Shown here piece after piece: positions 35,729 to 44,487 of a stretch of DNA of 64,000 nt. The notes beneath the pieces were generated by a model, which worked only from the letters and a program-made list of their open reading frames with translations, searched no databases and had not been told where the DNA came from. Source of the stretch: an uncultured Spirochaetota bacterium (GTDB lineage: Bacteria; Spirochaetota; UBA4802; UBA5550); NCBI GenBank assembly GCA_937872225.1, contig CALMRZ010000078.1, positions 1 through 64,000 on the forward strand, written 5' to 3'. The position numbers and the translations under genes are program-made. The number at the start of each line of letters is the position of its first letter. The stretch's first letter is position 1.

Positions 35729-36427
35729 CTATCTCGTCATGTACGACCGGCGCAGTTTTTCCGGGAACCGTTCGACGGCATACCGGAGCATGGTCCTCGG
35801 CATTGCGGCCGCGTGCTTGTCGAGAAAGAGCCTCTCGGTTCCAATGTCGCGCTTGCCCACCTCGCGGAGCATCCACCCGACGGCCTTGTGTATCAGGTCG
35901 TGGCCGTCATCGAGGAGCAGCTCCGCCAGCTCCAGGGTAATATCATACTCGCCCTTCTTTATAGAATAATAGGTGGAGACGATGGCTATCCTCCGTTCCC
36001 AGAGGCTGGAGGATCGGGCCAGTTTCTTGAGTATCTTCATGTTCCCGCCGTGGAGATGCCTTCCCAGCAGCTGCGGCGCGGACAGGTCCACCAGGTCCCA
36101 GTTGTTTATGTTGCGCGTGTTGGCCAGGTAGAGACCGATTATCTTGTCCCTGCCGGCGTCGTCGGCCCTGTTGTAGTTCTCTATGAGAATCATGAGCGAC
36201 ACCAGGCGCTCTTCGTGGACCGGAGATGCCATGAGCTTCTTCACGTCTCCCAGCGAAATGTCACGGTGCTTTTTCGCTACGGCCCTCTGGACCGGAACCT
36301 TGATGCCCAGGAACCGGTCCCCCTCTCCGTACTGACCCGGTCCGGTCTTGAAAAAGCGCATGAGGACCTCGGCCTGGCGCGGCTTCGCAAGGGCGCGCAA
36401 TTCAGCCCGCAGTTCTTTCAGCGGCAT
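35729..36427 (-). CDS. DNA alkylation repair glycosylase, AlkD family
   Basis: The start at ATG 36427 (MPLKELRAELRALAKPRQAE) gives 232 residues, the usual size; the frame extends upstream without coding character. AlkD enzymes excise bulky cationic alkylpurines using HEAT-like helical repeats. Conserved features are FFKTGPGQYGEGDRFLGIKV, INNWDLVDLSAPQLLG (with the tryptophan-aspartate pair) and SSLWERRIAIVSTYYSIKKG. The gene precedes the aminotransferase by 9 nt; no functional link is evident. Confidence 0.93.
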   Translation of the reverse strand: MPLKELRAELRALAKPRQAEVLMRFFKTGPGQYGEGDRFLGIKVPVQRAVAKKHRDISLGDVKKLMASPVHEERLVSLMILIENYNRADDAGRDKIIGLYLANTRNINNWDLVDLSAPQLLGRHLHGGNMKILKKLARSSSLWERRIAIVSTYYSIKKGEYDITLELAELLLDDGHDLIHKAVGWMLREVGKRDIGTERLFLDKHAAAMPRTMLRYAVERFPEKLRRSYMTR

Positions 36428-36909
36428 GTCCCTTTTCCTGAATTTTGATTTCTGGCATTTCTCCGGGGGTGCGGGGAAAATTGCAATCATTTTTGTTCGC
36501 GGTTCAACGGTTTGATTGTGCTGAACTTGATAATAACCATAAAAAGAATGTCGCTTGCAGGGACGCAGGGGCGCAGTGGTTTGGTGATTTATCGCGGTTC
36601 TCCATTTTTTTCCCCGCGTCTTCACGACTCTGTTGGAACAATTAGTATGTTTTTGATTGACGCAGGCATGAAAAAATACTTGCAAAATGCAAATATATCT
36701 TGATTTATGCGGCGTTTCTTGCTATGCCTGCAGTTGATATGTTGATCGTCTAAATTCGTCTTTTCGAACCACGCCTGCCGCGGTGAGAAATCTTCATCAA
36801 ACACTTCCAGATCAAGATTCCTCCTCGTCCCGGATTACCGGGATTCGTCGAAATGACAGGTTATAACATATCTGATGAATTATCAGTCCATATAGAAAGG
36901 AGACGACCA
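36428..36909. other. Intergenic region of 482 bases without a gene
   Basis: It separates divergent alkD-like and acetoacetate-decarboxylase-like genes, so it should contain both promoters. On the minus strand TTGAAC and TGCAAT are 16 bp apart near 36485-36515, a weak candidate. At 36816-36860 the sequence TTCCTCCTCGTCCCGG, then GGGATTCGTCGAAATGACAG resembles half of the inverted repeat at 56912-56998 (family C). No tRNA or conserved RNA was recognised. Confidence 0.5.
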
Positions 36910-37572
36910 ATGAAAAAGAAAACGAAAAAAATCCCCGCGCCGTGGAGCCTTACCGGGAACGGATATATTTTCATATACAAATTCCCGGATGAATTCAAGA
37001 AGAGCCCCTTTTTCCGCATAAGCCTGAGCGACAGGGTTGCCAGCGGCTTCGGCACCATCATGCTGGTCGATTATGAAAAATCAGACGCCGGTCCCTACCG
37101 GGAACTGCTCTTCATCCCGGGGGAGTTCGATTATCTTTACAAGAAGTTCTACTCCATCACGAAGATATACGTTTCCACGAAGGAGAGCGTTGACAACGGC
37201 CGGGCGAACTGGGGAATCCCCAAGGAGCTTGCCGATTTCGAGGCCATCAGGATCGATAAAAGAAGGGAGCGCATTATCGTCCGGAAGGACGGGACAATCG
37301 TGTTCGACGCGATCCTCAAGAAGCGCTCTATTCCCTTCAGGGTCAGCACCAGGTACTTTTCCCATGCCCTGGTGCAGAAGCTCGAGGGTAAAACAGTATT
37401 TTTCACCGAGTTCAACGGAGCGGGCCGCGGCAGGCTGGCGACGCTGGAGTCTCTCTACTGTAATCCGCACTATTTCCCGGAGGTTTGCTCCCTGAAGCCG
37501 ATCGCGGTCACCGCGGTTGAGGATTTTCGCATAACCTTCCCGGTTGCAGCGACATTGTTTGAAAATACTTAA
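36910..37572 (+). CDS. Acetoacetate decarboxylase-like protein (220 aa)
   Basis: GAAAGGAG precedes ATG 36910, so this start is preferred to 36853. The fold is suggested by YRELLFIPGEFDY, KIYVSTKESVDNGRANWGIP and KELADF, the pattern of the ADC superfamily (PF06314). The basic start MKKKTKKIPAPWSLTGNGYI carries no signal peptide. Many members are not acetoacetate decarboxylases; the catalytic lysine is not certain here, so the activity is open. A CsrA-like RNA element follows 55 bases after the stop. Confidence 0.75.
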   Translation: MKKKTKKIPAPWSLTGNGYIFIYKFPDEFKKSPFFRISLSDRVASGFGTIMLVDYEKSDAGPYRELLFIPGEFDYLYKKFYSITKIYVSTKESVDNGRANWGIPKELADFEAIRIDKRRERIIVRKDGTIVFDAILKKRSIPFRVSTRYFSHALVQKLEGKTVFFTEFNGAGRGRLATLESLYCNPHYFPEVCSLKPIAVTAVEDFRITFPVAATLFENT

Positions 37573-37626
37573 ATGTATTCTCCGGGTTCGGTTTAAAATG
37601 TTCATATGCTCATAGAGCACAGAAAC

Positions 37627-37728
37627 AAGCCGGGATATGCCCCGGCGAGCAGGCGACATGGATGTCGCCGATTCCGCCGAGTCAACATGGATGTTATGCG
37701 AGGCGGACGAGTGGGGCATTCCCGGCTT
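37627..37728 (+). ncRNA. Structured element with two GGA-loop hairpins (possible CsrA-binding RNA), copy 1
   Basis: Outer arms 37627-37643 and 37713-37728 pair over 16 bp with one bulge. Inside are hairpin P2, GGCGACA-TGGA-TGTCGCC (37652-37669), and hairpin P3 with base TCCGCC/GGCGGA (37673-37678/37702-37707) and apex AACA-TGGA-TGTT (37684-37695). Both apices match ACANGGANGU, the CsrA/RsmA consensus with GGA in the loop. The 3' arm is followed by CTTTCATATT, a weak terminator tail. It lies between the ADC-like and Nudix genes, on the same strand. It could be a stand-alone sRNA, a 3' UTR element or a dispersed repeat. Confidence 0.5.
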
Positions 37729-37888
37729 TCATATTAAGAATAAGCCCGTTATCTTGTAACGGAATTTATATTGACATTCCCCTTTCGTCCGGTTATACAT
37801 ACTCAAAATGGCGTCGTTGGATTCCCCGGCCTGTACAGGCGACCATTATTACTCTTCGCGAATAATTTTATACCGCAAGGACAACCCT

Positions 37889-38383
37889 ATGCCACAGATG
37901 CGATTCTGCCCCTGGTGCGGAAGCCAGCTCGGAAAAAAAGAAATCGAAGGAAAGGAATACGCGGCCTGCGCGGCCGGCGGGTGCGGTTATGTCTTCTGGG
38001 ACAGCCCCCTGACGGTCGTGGCCGCCATCGTGGAGCATGAAGGGTCGGTCATCCTGGCCCGGGGGAGGGGGTGGCCCGAAAAGATGTTCGGACTCGTGAC
38101 GGGGTTCCTTGAAAAGGGGGAATCGCCCGAGGACGCCGTGGTCCGCGAGGTCCGCGAGGAACTGGGCCTCACCGCCGCCGTGCGGGGCCTTGTCGGCATA
38201 TATCCTTTCTTCCAGAAAAACCAGCTTATCCTCGCATACGATCTGGTCGCCGAGGGCGAGATCTCCCTCAACGAGGAACTGGAGGAGATACGACGCGTCA
38301 GTCCCGACAAGCTGCGGCCCTGGCCCTTCGGCACCGGCATCGCGGTGGAGGACTGGCTCAAAAAAAGACAAGCGGAAGGTTGA
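37889..38383 (+). CDS. Nudix hydrolase with N-terminal zinc ribbon
   Basis: ATG 37889 follows AAGGA at 7 nt and gives 164 residues. A zinc ribbon opens the protein (RFCPWCGSQL and later CAAGGCGY). The Nudix box spans residues 72-94: GFLEKGESPEDAVVREVREE followed by LGL, a perfect GX5EX7REUXEEXGU. This layout resembles the NADH pyrophosphatase (NudC) branch, but the upstream domain of NudC and its SQPWPFP signature are missing (a PWPFG is seen near the C-terminus). Substrate: some nucleoside diphosphate derivative. The TGA is one base before the acylase start, so they form an operon. Confidence 0.92.
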   Translation: MPQMRFCPWCGSQLGKKEIEGKEYAACAAGGCGYVFWDSPLTVVAAIVEHEGSVILARGRGWPEKMFGLVTGFLEKGESPEDAVVREVREELGLTAAVRGLVGIYPFFQKNQLILAYDLVAEGEISLNEELEEIRRVSPDKLRPWPFGTGIAVEDWLKKRQAEG

Positions 38384-38384
38384 C

Positions 38385-40820
38385 ATGAAACTGAATGCGG
38401 TGGTCCTCAAGCGTGTTGCCGCAGGCATTATCGCCGCCATTGCCCTGGGCTTCATCGGCGCAATTATTTTCGCCAGCTGCCTGAAGGGGAGGGGGGTTCC
38501 CGATTACAACAGGAACCTTGTCCTCGACGGGCTCCGGGACGAGGTCGCGGTGTACCGCGACCGCTACGCGGTGCCCCATATCTATGCGAAGAACGAGCAC
38601 GACCTCTACCTTGCCACCGGCTACTGCATGGCCCAGGAGCGCCTCTGGCAGATGGACCTGATCCGGCGCGTTACCCAGGGAAGGCTGTCGGAAATTTTCG
38701 GCGAGGACATGGTGGACGTCGACCTCCTCCTGCGCGCCCTCAATATCGAAAAGAAATCCACGGAGGTGATAGCGAAGACCGACGCGGTCGTTGCGGCCGC
38801 CGGCATCGCTTTCTGCGAAGGGGTCAATCAATACATACAGAAAAACAGGGGGAACCTGCCCCTTGAATTCACCATCCTGGGGTACGAGCCGGAGGAATGG
38901 AAGCCGGTCCATTCGGTCAACCTGATCGGCTACATGGCCTGGGACCTCACCATGCCCTGGGGCATCGAGACGGTCCTCCACCAGGTGAGGAAGAAGGTCG
39001 GTGATGCAATGTATGACGATATCGTGCCCCATGTCGAGAAGACCAGGTCGTGCATTTACGGCCGCGGCGGCGTCATGGACGCGGACAGCGAGTATGCCAA
39101 TGTCCTGTTCAACTCCATGAAGGTGCTCGGTGACATGGGCCTCACGGTATTCAACGCGAGCAACAACTGGGCCGTTTCCGGGGCCCGGAGCGCCTCGGGG
39201 AAGCCGCTCCTGTCGAACGACATGCACCTGGGACTGAACGCCCCGGGAATATGGATGCAGATGCACCAGTGCATCGAGGGGAAGGACGGAGCGGAGCCGC
39301 TCCTCGATGTCACCGGCGTTGCGGTCCCCGGCGCGGCCTTCGTGGTGTCCGGCCACAACGGGAAGATAGCCTGGGGCTTGACCAACGTCATGATCGACGA
39401 CATGGATTTTTTCATGGAGAAAACGGACCCGTCAAAGCCGGACAAATACCTGTACCAGGGCCAGTGGCGGGACATGGAAGTGCGGAAGGAAACCATCAGG
39501 ATAAAGGGTGGCCGCTCCGTGGAGAAGAAACTCCGCTTCACCGTGCACGGGCCGGTGGTCTCGGAGTTCAGAAACATCAAGGACGCCGTGGTGACCATGC
39601 ACTGGGCGGGAAACTATTTCAGCAACGAGGTCGAGACGTTGTACCGTATCAACCGGGCTTCCGACTGGGAGAGCTTCAAGGCGGCCCTCCGCACCTTCAG
39701 GGCCCTCAGCCAGAACATCGCCTATGCCGACGTGAAGGGGAACATCGGCCTCTTTTGCGCCTCGGCGATCCCCATCAGGAAGAAGGGGGACGGCATGGGC
39801 CTTGTGCCGGGCTGGACCGACGAATACGAATGGAGCGGCTTTGTCCCCTTCGAACAGCAGCCGTTCCTCTATAACCCCCCGTCGAACATGGTCGTATCCG
39901 CAAACAACAGGACGTCGCCGACGTTCCCCCATTACATCAGCCGCTGGTACTATCCGCCGTATCGATACGACCGTATCCGCGAAATGATCAGTGAAAAGGA
40001 TAAGCTCACGGTGGAGGACTACACCAGGATGCATAACGACAAGAAATCGGCCCTGGTGGCGATGATGAAGCCGGGAATCCTGGCCGTGGTCGAAAAGCTG
40101 AGCAGTCTCGATGAAGTGGAATTGAAGGCCCTGGACCTGCTGCGGAAATGGGACGGGACCATGGACAAAGACAGCGCCGAAGCGGCCCTGTTTGAGCAGT
40201 TTTACAACGAGTTTATCGTGAATACCTTCAGGGACAGGATGGGACAGGAGCTCTTTGACAGCTATGCCGGCGAACGGGTCCTCGTCGCCTACGCAACCGA
40301 ACAGCTGTGGAGCAATCATGATTCGGGCTGGTTTGACGACCCTGCCACAAAAAACAGGAAGGAAACCTTCGATGATGCCGTGGTAAAAAGTTTCCGCGGC
40401 GCCGTGGCGCGTCTTGAAGGCCTTTTCGGCGGCAATACGAAACGGTGGCGCTGGGGCGAAATGCACACCCTTACGCTCAAGCATCCCCTCGGCAGCGTGG
40501 CCGTCCTCGATATGCTGCTGAACCTTAACCGCGGCCCGTTCCAGGTAGGCGGCAGTTACCACACGGTGTGTCCTTACAGTTACAAGCCGGGCAAGCCATT
40601 TACGTCGGACGACGGCGCGTCCCAGCGGCACGCCTATGATCTGGCGGACTGGGACCGGTCGCTCACGGTCATCCCGACCGGTACGTCGGGTATTGCCGGC
40701 AGCAGGCATTACTGCGACCAGACGGAACTGTACATAAACGGGAAGTATCACCCTGATTATTTCAGCAAAGAGAAGGTGGTGAAAAACGCGGTATATACGA
40801 TGAAATTCGTGAAGAAATAG
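38385..40820 (+). CDS. Penicillin/acyl-homoserine-lactone acylase (Ntn hydrolase)
   Basis: This 811-aa precursor has an N-terminal membrane anchor or signal (VAAGIIAAIALGFIGAIIFA). The alpha part shows VAVYRDRYAVPHIYAKNEHD and ATGYCMAQERLWQMDLIRR, and the processing site NASNNWAVSG sets Ser259 as the nucleophile after self-cleavage. The beta part has PLLSNDMHLGLNAPGIWMQM, VPGAAFVVSGHNGKIAWGLT and YADVKGNIG. Enzymes of this group hydrolyse amide bonds of beta-lactams, N-acyl-homoserine lactones or acylated peptides in the periplasm. The substrate cannot be told. A quorum-quenching role is possible. The start directly follows the Nudix stop. Confidence 0.92.
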   Translation: MKLNAVVLKRVAAGIIAAIALGFIGAIIFASCLKGRGVPDYNRNLVLDGLRDEVAVYRDRYAVPHIYAKNEHDLYLATGYCMAQERLWQMDLIRRVTQGRLSEIFGEDMVDVDLLLRALNIEKKSTEVIAKTDAVVAAAGIAFCEGVNQYIQKNRGNLPLEFTILGYEPEEWKPVHSVNLIGYMAWDLTMPWGIETVLHQVRKKVGDAMYDDIVPHVEKTRSCIYGRGGVMDADSEYANVLFNSMKVLGDMGLTVFNASNNWAVSGARSASGKPLLSNDMHLGLNAPGIWMQMHQCIEGKDGAEPLLDVTGVAVPGAAFVVSGHNGKIAWGLTNVMIDDMDFFMEKTDPSKPDKYLYQGQWRDMEVRKETIRIKGGRSVEKKLRFTVHGPVVSEFRNIKDAVVTMHWAGNYFSNEVETLYRINRASDWESFKAALRTFRALSQNIAYADVKGNIGLFCASAIPIRKKGDGMGLVPGWTDEYEWSGFVPFEQQPFLYNPPSNMVVSANNRTSPTFPHYISRWYYPPYRYDRIREMISEKDKLTVEDYTRMHNDKKSALVAMMKPGILAVVEKLSSLDEVELKALDLLRKWDGTMDKDSAEAALFEQFYNEFIVNTFRDRMGQELFDSYAGERVLVAYATEQLWSNHDSGWFDDPATKNRKETFDDAVVKSFRGAVARLEGLFGGNTKRWRWGEMHTLTLKHPLGSVAVLDMLLNLNRGPFQVGGSYHTVCPYSYKPGKPFTSDDGASQRHAYDLADWDRSLTVIPTGTSGIAGSRHYCDQTELYINGKYHPDYFSKEKVVKNAVYTMKFVKK

Positions 40821-40860
40821 CGGTGACGGCCCGGGGTGCCGGAGGAATTCCCCGGCTCCG

Positions 40861-41298
40861 TCAATTTACCCTGAAGCGGGAGAGGTCAACCGGTACCAGG
40901 TACTCCCTGACGCGGAGTATGTCGGCGATCCATTCGGCCGCATCGGCATTTTCCATGTTGTCGAGGATGTCCGGGATTATGAAGTCCCGGGCGAAGTCCG
41001 CGCTGGCCGATCCGTCCGAGAGAATGGCCGTGTAGCGCCTGGTGAGATATGACCGTGACCGGGCCTGGTCTTCGCTTTCCCACCGGTGGCAGTTCTTCAG
41101 GCCGGAGCCGTTGATCCATTCCACGGTGCCGTGGACGTCCGATGAAAAGAAAATACCGGTAATGATATTGTTTCCGTCGATATATATGACCAGGGATTTG
41201 GCGACGTAATCCTTCCTCAGGAACGATGCGAAGGCGATTTTTTTCCCTGATTCGGTATCCTCGACTGCGACCAGTTTTATTTTGTCTGAATCTTCCAT
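40861..41298 (-). CDS. Hypothetical soluble protein (145 aa)
   Basis: ATG 41298 (MEDSDKIKLVAVEDTESGKK) or ATG 41310 may start this acidic protein. It has beta strands in the first half (LVIYIDGNNIITGIFF, TVEWINGSGL) and helices in the second (ADFARDFIIPDILDNM). No motif or signal is recognised. It converges with the acylase gene. Upstream, 41311-41539 is A/T-rich and holds presumed divergent promoters but nothing definite. Confidence 0.6.
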   Translation of the reverse strand: MEDSDKIKLVAVEDTESGKKIAFASFLRKDYVAKSLVIYIDGNNIITGIFFSSDVHGTVEWINGSGLKNCHRWESEDQARSRSYLTRRYTAILSDGSASADFARDFIIPDILDNMENADAAEWIADILRVREYLVPVDLSRFRVN

Positions 41299-41539
41299 TG
41301 AACAGTGCAATTGTTTTTATCGGATAATACCCGGCCGGTCAAGTAATAAAATTGACGCAGATTCCATTATTTGGCGCCGGTGCGGATATAATTATTGACT
41401 AATAGATCCGCCCGGCTATCATTCAAGCGAAGGTTTTCACAGGGGGGAATCCTGCCATGGTATCTTCGGAATCCGGCTTTCTCATGTGGCCGTCTTCAGA
41501 CAGTGACAACGAATCACCGTTCACGGCGAGGGGGCCTGC

Positions 41540-42112
41540 ATGCCTCTGAAACAGGAAAAAAGCGCCGGAGAAAAGGGCCGCGAGATGACCGATGAACGGA
41601 TGTTCAGCCTGGAGTGCAGGGCCAAGAAGATGTGCTATGTCCATATCAACGAGACCGTGGTCAAGGACGAAAGCCACGTTATCCATGTGGACCTCGGCTC
41701 ATGCGTTTCGGTGATCCTGTGCGGCATGGATGACGGGGGGAGGGTGTGGTTCGGCGTAAACCACCTGTTCAAGTCGCGCGAGGAAAACAGCGATATGGCT
41801 CTGGAGCAGATTGTCCGGCTCCAGGACATGATGACCGAAGCCGGAGCGAAAAGGATCTGCTGTCTGGGCCTCTTCGGCGCCGCGTACCGGGAAAAGAGCC
41901 TGGCGCGCAGCGTGGCCCAAAAAAACGTCCTCACCGTGGTCGAGGCCCTGCACTTGTTTAACCTGAACGTCGAAATATTCCAGACCGGGTACAGCCAGGC
42001 CATTGTCGTGCTCAAGTCGGATGCCCGGGAAAGCTTTCTCATCCAGCAGAGGGACCTGAAGGACCTGAAGACGCACCTCATAGAGATACCCGTCATACAG
42101 CTGTTCCGATAA
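41540..42112 (+). CDS. cheD: Chemoreceptor glutamine deamidase CheD
   Basis: This 190-aa enzyme deamidates glutamines of MCP signalling helices to make methylatable glutamates. The active-site cysteine is in HVDLGSCVSVIL (C55) and the histidine in FGVNHLF (H75); the family pattern continues with CLGLFGAAY. A GAGGGG site precedes ATG 41540; ATG 41585 is an alternative. The N-terminal 15 residues are probably disordered. It lies apart from any che operon, yet three MCP genes are in this window. In several bacteria CheD also interacts with CheC, which is not seen here. Confidence 0.93.
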   Translation: MPLKQEKSAGEKGREMTDERMFSLECRAKKMCYVHINETVVKDESHVIHVDLGSCVSVILCGMDDGGRVWFGVNHLFKSREENSDMALEQIVRLQDMMTEAGAKRICCLGLFGAAYREKSLARSVAQKNVLTVVEALHLFNLNVEIFQTGYSQAIVVLKSDARESFLIQQRDLKDLKTHLIEIPVIQLFR

Positions 42113-42326
42113 CTCGCGTTTGTCGGGGAAATCACGCGACCGCTCCCCGCGCGCGGCATATATTTCACCTCACGCGACATAACCCGCGCAAAAGTATTAA
42201 TGCGATGATCTCTCCCCGGTCGATTTATTAACCATGACGGCGACGGGCCGGATCGGGAAAGACCTGTCCGGCAACGCCGCTTTTCAGCCGCACCCGCTCG
42301 GGCGGGTCCACAGGAGGAATGTCGTC

Positions 42327-44255
42327 ATGGTCCCGGAAAACCGGTTCGTCACCCTTGATGAAACGGCGTCACTGCTCGCGGTTTCTTCCGCCACGGTGCG
42401 CAACTGGATAAAGCATGATTACCTGCGGCCTGCGGACCGCGTCCCCGGCATGCTCTTTCGGTACGAAGAGGTGCGCAGCCTCCACGAACGGATAGCCGAG
42501 GGTTCTATACCGCGTCTCGCGCGCAGGGCCAACAAGGCGTCGGCGAAGCGGTCATTCATTCCCGAGGAGTACCTGGGCGAAAAAAGCGGCCGCGGATCGG
42601 TAGAGAGGATCGTCGCGTATATCGGCGGCGCTGGACTGGACATTGACCGGGCGTTTTTCGCGCTGGCGCTGAGCAGGCTGTGTGCGGAGGGACTCTGCGG
42701 CGACCGGGACCTCGGACGCTTCATAAAAAACGGCTTTCACATCCCGGGCAGAAGCTTCCTCGGCCGCGAGCTCCGTTCATGGCACCGCGAGCTGGGGAAT
42801 TTCCGCTTAACGGAAGAGTACAATCCCCTCTTCGGCCATGACCTGCCGCGCCAGCGGGACGTCCTGGGTCTGATATACCAGTCCCTCATGAGCGAAGGGG
42901 ACAAGGCCGGCAGCGGCTCCTATTACACGCCGGACCGCATCGTTGATGACATAGCGGCAACGGCCCCGGGGAGGGGAGCCAGGATACTCGATCCCTGTTG
43001 CGGCACCGGGCAGTTTCTCCTCGCCTTTGCCGAAAGGACGGGCGACCCCTTTTCGCTGTACGGAAGCGATATCGACGGGCTGGCCGTGCACATCGCCAGG
43101 ATCAATATGATGGTGATGTTCCGCGACATCGACTTTGACCCGCGCATCCGCCGGAGCGATTTTCTCCTGGACCGGCGCCCCTCGGGCGACGGGAGCGGCG
43201 GCTTTGACATGATAGCGACGAACCCGCCATGGGGGCTCCACTATTCCCCCGGCGAGCTGGCGCGGCTTAAGGAGCTGTATCCGGACATCCGTTCCCTTGA
43301 ATCATTCTCGTATATGCTGAAGAAATCCATCGACCTCCTGCGGGAAAGCGGCTCCCTGTCGTTCATCCTTCCCGAGTCGCTGCTTCACGTGAAGGCCCAT
43401 CGCGACATCAGGAGCTATATCCTCAATCACGCGCGTATCGAGCGCATCGTGCACCTGGGGCGCGTGTTTAAGAATGTCTTCACCCCGGTCATCCGTCTTG
43501 ACCTGGCGCGGCGGCAGGGCCCCGGGCGGTGCGTATTCGTCTCGGGGAAGGAGTCACGCGCGGTCGACCAGGGACGGTTCGCGAGGAACGGCGACTGCGT
43601 CTTCGATGTCAATGTCGGCCGCGCCGATGAGCGCATCATCGGAAAGGTCTTCGGACAGAAGCACGCGCTCCTCCGGGGCGCGGCGGAATGGGCCCTGGGC
43701 ATCGTGACGGGAGACAACGGTAAATACCTCCGCGATACCATGGAGGACCAGGGCTATGAGCCGATTTACACGGGCAAGGAGGTGCGCCCGTATCGCCTCG
43801 GGAATCCTTCCAAATTCATACGGTTCATGCCGGAAAGGTTCCAGCAGGCGGCCCCGGAATGGAAGTACCGGGCGGAGGAAAAGCTGATATACCGGTTCAT
43901 TTCCAGGAACCTGGTCGTGTCCTATGATGACCGGCGGTGCCTGACCCTCAACAGCGCCAACGTGCTGATCCCCCGTGCCGAATGCTACCCGGTCAAGGCG
44001 GTGCTGGCGCTTTTCAACTCTTCACTGTACCAGTTTATATTCCAGAAAAAGTTCTCATCGATCAAGGTGCTCCGCGGCCACCTCGAACAGCTGCCGCTTC
44101 CCCTCTGGGGCGGCAGGGTGCTGGGACAGCTGGTGTCGCTGGCTGACGGCGTCCTCGGAGAGACCCGGTCACCGGAGGAAGTCGATGCCTTTGTCATGGA
44201 GCATTTCCGGCTGAACGCCGCCGAGATGAAGCACATACAGACTTCCCTGCTGTAG
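42327..44255 (+). CDS. Solitary N6-adenine DNA methyltransferase with N-terminal HTH
   Basis: GGAGGA precedes ATG 42327, giving 642 residues. A MerR/excisionase-like helix-turn-helix opens the protein (FVTLDETASLLAVSSATVRN). The methylase core shows motif I DPCCGTGQF (residue 222 on) and motif IV TNPPW (residue 298 on), the gamma/N6-adenine order. The C-terminal 250 residues resemble the TaqI-type target recognition domain (YTGKEVRPYRLG, LNSANVLIPR, LFNSSLYQFIFQKKFSS). There is no nuclease motif and no restriction or specificity gene nearby. It may be an orphan, epigenetic methylase. The fused HTH is unusual. Confidence 0.88.
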   Translation: MVPENRFVTLDETASLLAVSSATVRNWIKHDYLRPADRVPGMLFRYEEVRSLHERIAEGSIPRLARRANKASAKRSFIPEEYLGEKSGRGSVERIVAYIGGAGLDIDRAFFALALSRLCAEGLCGDRDLGRFIKNGFHIPGRSFLGRELRSWHRELGNFRLTEEYNPLFGHDLPRQRDVLGLIYQSLMSEGDKAGSGSYYTPDRIVDDIAATAPGRGARILDPCCGTGQFLLAFAERTGDPFSLYGSDIDGLAVHIARINMMVMFRDIDFDPRIRRSDFLLDRRPSGDGSGGFDMIATNPPWGLHYSPGELARLKELYPDIRSLESFSYMLKKSIDLLRESGSLSFILPESLLHVKAHRDIRSYILNHARIERIVHLGRVFKNVFTPVIRLDLARRQGPGRCVFVSGKESRAVDQGRFARNGDCVFDVNVGRADERIIGKVFGQKHALLRGAAEWALGIVTGDNGKYLRDTMEDQGYEPIYTGKEVRPYRLGNPSKFIRFMPERFQQAAPEWKYRAEEKLIYRFISRNLVVSYDDRRCLTLNSANVLIPRAECYPVKAVLALFNSSLYQFIFQKKFSSIKVLRGHLEQLPLPLWGGRVLGQLVSLADGVLGETRSPEEVDAFVMEHFRLNAAEMKHIQTSLL

Positions 44256-44277
44256 GGCCCGTAAAAACAGCCGGGCC
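44256..44277 (+). terminator. Hairpin after the methylase gene
   Basis: GGCCCG (44256-44261) pairs with CGGGCC (44272-44277) across an A-rich loop directly after the TAG stop. No U-run follows. The rest of the gap to 44487 shows TTGACA at 44345 without a good partner -10. Confidence 0.35.
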
Positions 44278-44487
44278 GTCGCGGGACGCGCGCCATACTT
44301 CCGATGACGGGAATGGAGTTTTTCCGCAGCGGCACATAAACCTGTTGACAGCATTGATAAAAAGCGTAACCTGTTAGGGTCTGGTCAACCGGCGTTTGTT
44401 TGTACAGATTTATACTACGTTACGGCCATCCTGATGTTTCAGGATTTTACAAGATTGAAATTGAATTAGTTTACAGGGTGATTGTGG

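Noticed and set aside
35729-36685. 318-aa version of the AlkD-like protein
   Set aside because: The extra 86 residues have no coding character and no family counterpart; ATG 36427 gives the usual length.
36428-36909. tRNA or small RNA gene in the long gap
   Set aside because: No T-arm GTTCRANNC with matching acceptor stem was found; only weak promoter-like sequence and a repeat half-copy.
36853-36909. Longer N-terminus of the acetoacetate-decarboxylase-like protein
   Set aside because: GAAAGGAG lies directly before ATG 36910, whereas ATG 36853 has no ribosome binding site.
38358-40751. Minus-strand frames opposite the acylase gene
   Set aside because: Same cause; low-complexity product and no ribosome binding site.
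42234-42326. Longer start for the methylase
   Set aside because: GGAGGA lies 8 nt before ATG 42327 and the HTH begins right after it.
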